Positions 60,270 through 64,000 of a DNA stretch of 64,000 nt are shown here, in pieces. Position 1 is the first letter of the stretch, and every line of letters starts with the position of its first letter. The position numbers and the translations under genes are program-made. The notes under the pieces are model-generated. The model worked only from the letters and a program-made list of their open reading frames with translations, made no database searches and was not told the DNA's origin. Where the stretch lies: contig JAAYEC010000022.1 of NCBI GenBank assembly GCA_012728915.1, forward strand, positions 36,766 to 100,765, read 5' to 3'. This DNA comes from Deltaproteobacteria bacterium (GTDB lineage: Bacteria; Desulfobacterota; Syntrophia; Syntrophales; UBA2192).

Positions 60270-60913
60270 GCATCACCGTGTTTCTTGTCGATGACCACAC
60301 GATCGTCCGGGACGGCCTGCGCTACCTGCTGGAGGCGCAGAAAAACATCCGCGTCGTCGGCGAAGCCCCCGATGGCCGCGAGGCCATCCGCAAGGTGAAA
60401 CGGCTCCGGCCGGACATTGTCATCATGGACATTCTCATGGCGGGTCTCAACGGCATCGAGGCGGCGGGGCAGATCTGCCGGGAGTGCCCCGCCACCCGGG
60501 TCATCATGCTGTCCATGCAATCCTCGTCGGAGTCCATCGTGCGGGCACTGAAAGCCGGGGCGAGCGGCTATCTCCTGAAAGAGTCGGCGGGCCGCGAACT
60601 GGTCAATGCCATTCACGAGGTCCATGCGGGCCGCCGCTACCTGAGCCCCAAGGTCTCGGAGCAGGTGATCGGCGCATGTCTGAACCGCGCGGAAGAGATG
60701 CGCGACCCTCTGGCCACTCTGAGCCGCAGGGAGAGGGAGGTCCTTCAGCTTGTCGTCGAGGGCAGGACCAGCGCCGAGATCGCCGACACCCTGTTTTTGT
60801 CCGTCAAGACCGTCGAGACCTATCGGAGCCGCCTGATGCAGAAGCTGGGGATCCGGGACATCCCCGCCCTGATCAAGTTCGCCATTCAGCACGGCCTGAC
60901 CCCCCTGGACTGA
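60266..60913 (+). CDS. NarL/FixJ-type response regulator
   Basis: 215 residues. The receiver has D9/D10 and phospho-acceptor D55 (IVIMDILMAG), and T/K positions are in place (MLSMQSS, YLLKESAG). The C-terminal LuxR helix-turn-helix reads LSRREREVLQLVVEGRTSAE followed by TVETYRSRLMQKLGI. The GTG overlaps the kinase stop. Two near-identical 12-mers spaced 23 bases apart lie in the gap just downstream and could be binding sites, with the MaoC and carboxyltransferase genes as possible targets. Confidence 0.93.
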   Translation: MSITVFLVDDHTIVRDGLRYLLEAQKNIRVVGEAPDGREAIRKVKRLRPDIVIMDILMAGLNGIEAAGQICRECPATRVIMLSMQSSSESIVRALKAGASGYLLKESAGRELVNAIHEVHAGRRYLSPKVSEQVIGACLNRAEEMRDPLATLSRREREVLQLVVEGRTSAEIADTLFLSVKTVETYRSRLMQKLGIRDIPALIKFAIQHGLTPLD

Positions 60914-60940
60914 GACAGCCCCGCCGCTGCGGCATGCAGC

Positions 60941-60975
60941 CTTCCCCCACAGGGGATATCAAACTTCCCCTACAG
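60941..60975. repeat. Two 12-bp direct repeats upstream of the MaoC gene
   Basis: CTTCCCCCACAG (60941-60952) and CTTCCCCTACAG (60964-60975), one mismatch, starts 23 bp apart (about two helical turns). A looser third copy, ATTCCCC...TACAG, follows. A candidate operator in the 198-base gap between the NarL-type regulator and the MaoC gene. Confidence 0.5.
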
Positions 60976-61111
60976 ACGGGATTCCCCTTTTCGGGTACAG
61001 GAAGAACGTCGAATTGCGCCCGCGTCGCTGCGGGCCCCCGCGCGCCTGTGTCCACCGGCGGGCCGGGTCACGGTCCCATCGCCGGCGGCTCTAACGAGCA
61101 GGGAGGTGAAG

Positions 61112-61576
61112 ATGGCAACGGAATATCTGTATCTCGACGACTACAAGGTCGGAGACCGGATGGTCTCGCCCGCCCGGACCATCACGGAGTCGGACATCGT
61201 GAACTTCGCGGCCCTCACCGGCGACTGGCACCCGCTCCACACGGATGTGGAATACGCGGCCCGGACGCCCTTCAAGGGCCGTATCGCCCACGGCATGCTG
61301 GTCCTCAGCATCGGGCTGTCCCTGCCGTTCCGCCTGGGGCAGTACTCGAGTTACCTGCCGAAATCATTCATCGCGTTTTACGGGATGGAGGGGGTCCGCT
61401 TCACGGCGCCGACGCGGATCGGGGACACCATCCGCTGCGAGGTAGAGGTCATCGAGATCACGGACAAGGGGAAGGATGCCGGCGTCCTGACCGTCCGCAA
61501 CCGGATCGTGAACCAGAAGGACGAAACGGCCGCCACCTTCGTGATGAAGCTGTTCTGCGGGAAGAGGCCCGCCTGA
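61112..61576 (+). CDS. MaoC-family (R)-enoyl-CoA hydratase-like protein
   Basis: 154-residue single hotdog domain. The hydratase-2 motif is present: ARTITESDIVNFAALTGDWH followed by PLHTDVEYA, with the catalytic Asp/His pair, then FKGRIAHGMLVLSIGLSL. It hydrates trans-2-enoyl-CoA or a similar thioester. GGGAGG lies five bases before the ATG at 61112; the GTG at 61106 overlaps that site. It is followed after 115 bases by the carboxyltransferase, so both may act on acyl-CoA substrates. Confidence 0.88.
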   Translation: MATEYLYLDDYKVGDRMVSPARTITESDIVNFAALTGDWHPLHTDVEYAARTPFKGRIAHGMLVLSIGLSLPFRLGQYSSYLPKSFIAFYGMEGVRFTAPTRIGDTIRCEVEVIEITDKGKDAGVLTVRNRIVNQKDETAATFVMKLFCGKRPA

Positions 61577-61690
61577 CCGGAGGTAGCGGCAGCCGCAGAG
61601 ATCGCCGGGACAGGCCCCGGGGCGGATCCCCGACGGAGAAGGCCCGGGGAGACCGTTCGTCAACGACAGCCCGGGTGAAAGGAGATCGAG

Positions 61691-63334
61691 ATGTCTGATA
61701 CGCCCGCGAAGCAATCGAGCCGCCAGCAGAAAAAGGAACTGGAGCAACGCGAGAACCGGGAACACTGGCTGGCCGAGGAGCGGAAGATCGGCGAGCTGTG
61801 GGAGAAGGCCTATAACCCCGGCGGCCAGGCCCAGAACGACAGGCTTGCCCAGCAGGGCAAGAAGCCGCCCCGCGAGCTCATCCGCCGGCTGATCGATCCG
61901 GGAACGGACTTCTTCGAGTTGAGCCGCGGCGCGGGTTTCGGGATCGGCTACGAGGGCGTCAAGGACGTCCCCTCGGCGGGGCTCGTGACGGGGATCGGCA
62001 AGATCCACGGCAACTGGGTCATGATCCTGGCCAACGACAGCCGCGTGAGCGCCGGGGCCTACTACCCCATCAGCTGCAAGAAGCACCTGCGGGCCCAGGA
62101 GATCGCCGAGCGCTGCGGCCTGAACTTCGTCTACATCGCCGATTCGGCGGGCGCCTACCTGCCCCTTCAGGACCGCATCTTCCCGGGCCGCAACCAGTTC
62201 GGGCACTTTTTCTACAACATGTGCCGGATGTCGGCCAAGGGCCTCAAGCAGTACACACTCAGCACGGGAGGCAACACGGCGGGCGGGGCCTACATCGTCT
62301 ACCTGGCCTGCGAGTCCATCATGATCGACAAGATGGCCTACTCCTTCCTGGGCGGGCCTCCCATGGTGAAATCCGCCATCGGCGAGACGGTGAGCATGGA
62401 GGATCTAGGAGGCGCCAGGGTCCACACGCACATCTCCGGCGGGGCCGATCACTTCGTCCGCTCCCAGGACGAGGGGATCGAGAAGCTCCGGGAGCTGCTG
62501 GCCTTCGACCCGAAGCAGACGCTTCACTGCGAGCGCCGCAAAACCGTCGAGCCCAGGGTGCCGGCCGACCACCTGTACTCGGTCCTGCCGAAAGAGGTCG
62601 CCCGGGGAATCAACGTCCGCGAGGTCATCGCCTGCATCGCCGACGACAGCTACTTCAGCGAGTACAAGCGCCAGTACAACATCGGCCGCGGCGACAACGT
62701 CCTCTGCGGCAAGATCCACCTCAAGGGGATCCCCGTCGGGATCATCGCCAGCAACAACAACGGCGTCATCTTCGTGGACTCGGCCCGCAAGGCCATCGAG
62801 TGGGTCATCCGCTGCTCCACGATGAAGATCCCCCTTCTCTACATCCAGAACTCGCCGGGCTACATGGTGGGCACCGCCGAGGAGTATGCGGGCATCGGCA
62901 AGTACGGCTCCGGTATGGTGAGGGCCGTGGCCTGCACGGAGGTGCCGCGGATCCAGTGGATCATCGGGCCCGACCACGGCGCGGCCAATTTCGGGATGAG
63001 CGGAAGGACGTTCGACCCGCTCTTCATCTTCGCCACCATGCGCGCCCGGACCTCGGTCATGTCCGGCGAGACGGCGGGCTTCATTCTGACGAGCCTCGAG
63101 CGCGCCAACCGCAAGAAGCGGGGCCAGGAGATGGACGAGGAGGCGGCGAAGACATTCCAGCAGGGAATGATCGACAAGTACAACCGCGAGGCGCACCCCT
63201 TTTACATGGAGGCGCGGCTCTTCAACGACGGTACACTCCCGCTCAGGGACTGCCGTGACGCCCTGGCCCTCGGCTTCGAGGTGGCCATGCTGCAACCGAT
63301 CAAGGAGTCCAACTTCGGGAACTTCAAGTTCTGA
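61691..63334 (+). CDS. Acyl-CoA carboxylase carboxyltransferase subunit
   Basis: 547 residues with both crotonase-like halves of the biotin-dependent carboxyltransferase fold. N-half: RRLIDPGTDFFELSRGAGFG, ANDSRVSAGAYYPISCKKHL and YIADSAGAYLPLQDRIFPGR. C-half: GIPVGIIASNNNGVIFVDSA, LYIQNSPGYMVG and WIIGPDHGAANFGMSGR. Closest types are methylcrotonyl/propionyl-CoA carboxylase beta and glutaconyl-CoA decarboxylase alpha; substrate unclear. GAAAGGAGATCGAG precedes the ATG. No biotin carboxylase or carrier gene is in view. A terminator overlaps the last base of the stop codon. Confidence 0.9.
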   Translation: MSDTPAKQSSRQQKKELEQRENREHWLAEERKIGELWEKAYNPGGQAQNDRLAQQGKKPPRELIRRLIDPGTDFFELSRGAGFGIGYEGVKDVPSAGLVTGIGKIHGNWVMILANDSRVSAGAYYPISCKKHLRAQEIAERCGLNFVYIADSAGAYLPLQDRIFPGRNQFGHFFYNMCRMSAKGLKQYTLSTGGNTAGGAYIVYLACESIMIDKMAYSFLGGPPMVKSAIGETVSMEDLGGARVHTHISGGADHFVRSQDEGIEKLRELLAFDPKQTLHCERRKTVEPRVPADHLYSVLPKEVARGINVREVIACIADDSYFSEYKRQYNIGRGDNVLCGKIHLKGIPVGIIASNNNGVIFVDSARKAIEWVIRCSTMKIPLLYIQNSPGYMVGTAEEYAGIGKYGSGMVRAVACTEVPRIQWIIGPDHGAANFGMSGRTFDPLFIFATMRARTSVMSGETAGFILTSLERANRKKRGQEMDEEAAKTFQQGMIDKYNREAHPFYMEARLFNDGTLPLRDCRDALALGFEVAMLQPIKESNFGNFKF

Positions 63335-63358
63335 AAAAAGGGGACAGTCCCCTTTTTT
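63334..63358. terminator. Bidirectional palindromic terminator (GGGGACAGTCCCC unit)
   Basis: A-run, GGGGAC (63340-63345), A, GTCCCC (63347-63352), T-run: a 12-bp palindrome arm pair starting in the carboxyltransferase stop codon. As I recall, AAAAGGGGACAGTCCCCTTT-type units recur in many proteobacterial genomes; the right border abuts a truncated hicA. Confidence 0.85.
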
Positions 63359-63363
63359 CATCC

Positions 63364-63507
63364 CACGTGATACTGACGGAGCCAGGCAGTTTCCGTATCC
63401 TCTCGGTTCCGGTTCACAAGGGGAAGCCAATCAGGCAGGGGCTCATCCCAAATCTGATTTTGGAGGCGGGGCTTTCGGTGGAAGAATTTCTGGGGCTGCA
63501 TCGATAG
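63364..63507 (+). pseudogene. C-terminal remnant of a HicA-type toxin gene
   Basis: The frame reads HVILTEPGSFRILSVPVHKG, KPIRQGLIPNLILEAGLSVE, EFLGLHR and a stop at 63505-63507. This is the HicA/YcfA double-stranded-RNA-binding fold from the GSHVIL strand (its His is kept) through VPVHxGKxI to AGLSVEEF. The first ~25 residues are absent; upstream the frame runs into the palindromic terminator. There is no ribosome site and no hicB downstream, so it is a relic. Confidence 0.8.
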
Positions 63508-63529
63508 AGACATGAAATCACGAACAAAA

Positions 63530-63556
63530 AGGCGCAACCCGATGCGGATTGCGCCT
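63530..63556 (-). terminator. Terminator originally belonging to a tRNA-Leu gene
   Basis: AGGCGCAA (63530-63537) pairs with TTGCGCCT (63549-63556). On the minus strand TTTTT follows the stem. It lies 12 bases after the tRNA-Leu 3' end fragment, as expected for that tRNA's terminator. Confidence 0.8.
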
Positions 63557-63568
63557 CTTGATTTTTCA

Positions 63569-63591
63569 TGGTGCCGAAGCCGGGATTTGAA
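63569..63591 (-). other. 3' end of a tRNA-Leu gene, probable attachment site (att)
   Basis: The minus strand reads TTCAAATCCCGGCTTCGGCACCA cut into parts: T-loop TTCAAAT, 3' T-stem CCCGG, 3' acceptor strand CTTCGGC, A, CCA. The matching 5' half (GCCGAAG...), D arm and anticodon arm are missing and replaced by AT-rich sequence. This is what remains at the far end of an element inserted into a tRNA 3' end. The matching acceptor GCCGAAG is typical of tRNA-Leu. Confidence 0.7.
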
Positions 63592-63922
63592 TGCAAGAAA
63601 TTGACTTTTAGCTAAATCCAGGTATTCCGGTCTTTTCCTTTGATTTCAACATGATAGAATACGTTTTAGCGACGTTCAATAGTCGCAACCAGTTCATTAT
63701 TTTCACCAAGAATCGTTTGAAGGGGACCCAAAAGGGACCCAAGGATTTCATGCTGATTCCAGCGCCGAACACTTTCATATCGTTTCTGGCGAGGTGAGTC
63801 TTTCTGGCATCATTTATGCTCGGTAAGCATGGAGATCCGTATTCTTTATTGACAAAACATCGGCAGAAATGTAAGAGTTCTCCAAAATAGCCGAGGGTTC
63901 CTGTCACGGGGGGAGGCAGAAA

Positions 63923-64000
63923 ATGATGGCACTCATATATAAGCGCAAAACCGAGCAGCTCCTGAAAGATCTTGAGCGAGCTCGGTTTTTTTATTTGTGA
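63923..64000 (+). CDS. Possible 25-codon ORF ending in a terminator hairpin
   Basis: ATG at 63923 with GGGGGGAGGCAGAA in front, an unusually good ribosome site. The product would be MMALIYKRKTEQLLKDLERA followed by RFFYL. Its 3' half lies within the terminator hairpin, as in leader peptides. It could be real, the tail of a gene module, or chance. Confidence 0.3.
   Translation: MMALIYKRKTEQLLKDLERARFFYL
63950..63992 (+). terminator. Rho-independent terminator near window end
   Basis: ACCGAGC (63950-63956) pairs with GCTCGGT (63980-63986), with inner GCTC/GAGC pairing, followed by TTTTTTT. Confidence 0.75.

Larger units (their letters stand above)
63592..64000. other. AT-rich end of an inserted element, no firm gene
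   Basis: Composition changes sharply to AT-rich here. A 48-codon plus-strand frame (63651-63797, containing LKGTQKGPKDF) and a 99-codon minus-strand frame (63608-63907) are open, but neither has a known motif or clear ribosome site. The pattern fits the terminal part of a genomic island or prophage that continues beyond the window. Confidence 0.5.

Noticed and set aside
63608..63907. 99-codon minus-strand frame as a real gene
   Set aside because: No ribosome site or recognisable domain; lies in AT-rich sequence at an element border, so kept only as part of that region.

Overview
The window is a GC-rich bacterial chromosome segment, densely coding on both strands. It most resembles a member of the Desulfobacterota (former Deltaproteobacteria), perhaps close to Syntrophales. 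That is an inference from the gene set: multi-PAS kinases paired with NtrC-type regulators, several sigma-54 promoters, a type IV pilus PilY1 protein, a UGA-containing selenoprotein, a Mo/W-bisMGD enzyme, MEP-pathway genes and an acyl-CoA carboxyltransferase. No marker here fixes the genus. I see no rRNA and no CRISPR array.

Layout. 0-0.3 kb: rnpA (cut by the window edge) and rpmH, minus strand. 0.5-5.2 kb: uvrB, uvrC, mntP. 5.2-6.8 kb: a VKOR-thioredoxin fusion and a methyltransferase. 7.0-11 kb: a divergent zraP / zraS-zraR-like envelope-stress module with a -24/-12 promoter and a palindromic site between the two arms. 11-12.5 kb: a two-gene secreted unit, a papain-like cysteine protease lipoprotein plus an unknown exported partner. 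12.5-15.8 kb: a molybdopterin enzyme and a ferritin-VIT1 fusion. 15.8-20.6 kb: a selenocysteine version of a CoA-disulfide-reductase-like flavoenzyme, facing an ArsR-controlled operon (arsR, permease, small thioredoxin, ProC-like enzyme, second thioredoxin). 20.8-23.1 kb: a TPR protein, pilT and tRNA-Ala(CGC).

23.3-31.3 kb is a signalling cluster: a 1377-residue multi-PAS kinase, its NtrC-type partner, a sigma-54-promoted hybrid protein with a degenerate kinase core, and a decayed LuxR regulator. 31.4-37 kb holds a small membrane protein, a thioesterase, pilY1 and a deoxyhypusine-synthase-like gene. 37-44.9 kb is an isoprenoid operon: xseA, xseB, ispA, dxs, tlyA, an ispH-UbiA fusion and a lipoprotein. 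45-50.3 kb carries a NifU-like protein, a ferredoxin, tmk, holB, a PSP1 protein and metG. 51.3-53.7 kb holds the gluconeogenic pair fbp-fba. 53.8-56 kb carries a DUF3024 protein, a double ABC ATPase and a Cys-cluster protein. 56.1-58.9 kb carries a truncated SDR, an ACT protein and a DUF3141 hydrolase. 59-63.3 kb holds a PAS kinase/NarL-type pair, a MaoC hydratase and a carboxyltransferase.

The right edge looks like the boundary of a mobile island. After the carboxyltransferase come a palindromic terminator and a beheaded hicA toxin gene. Then there is only the 3' end of a tRNA-Leu with its own terminator, followed by AT-rich sequence unlike the rest of the window. The most interesting items are the selenoprotein with its SECIS hairpin, the IspH-UbiA fusion, the ZraPSR-like module, the secreted protease pair, the Asp-substituted Fe-S motif in the Mo enzyme and the tRNA-Leu attachment-site scar.
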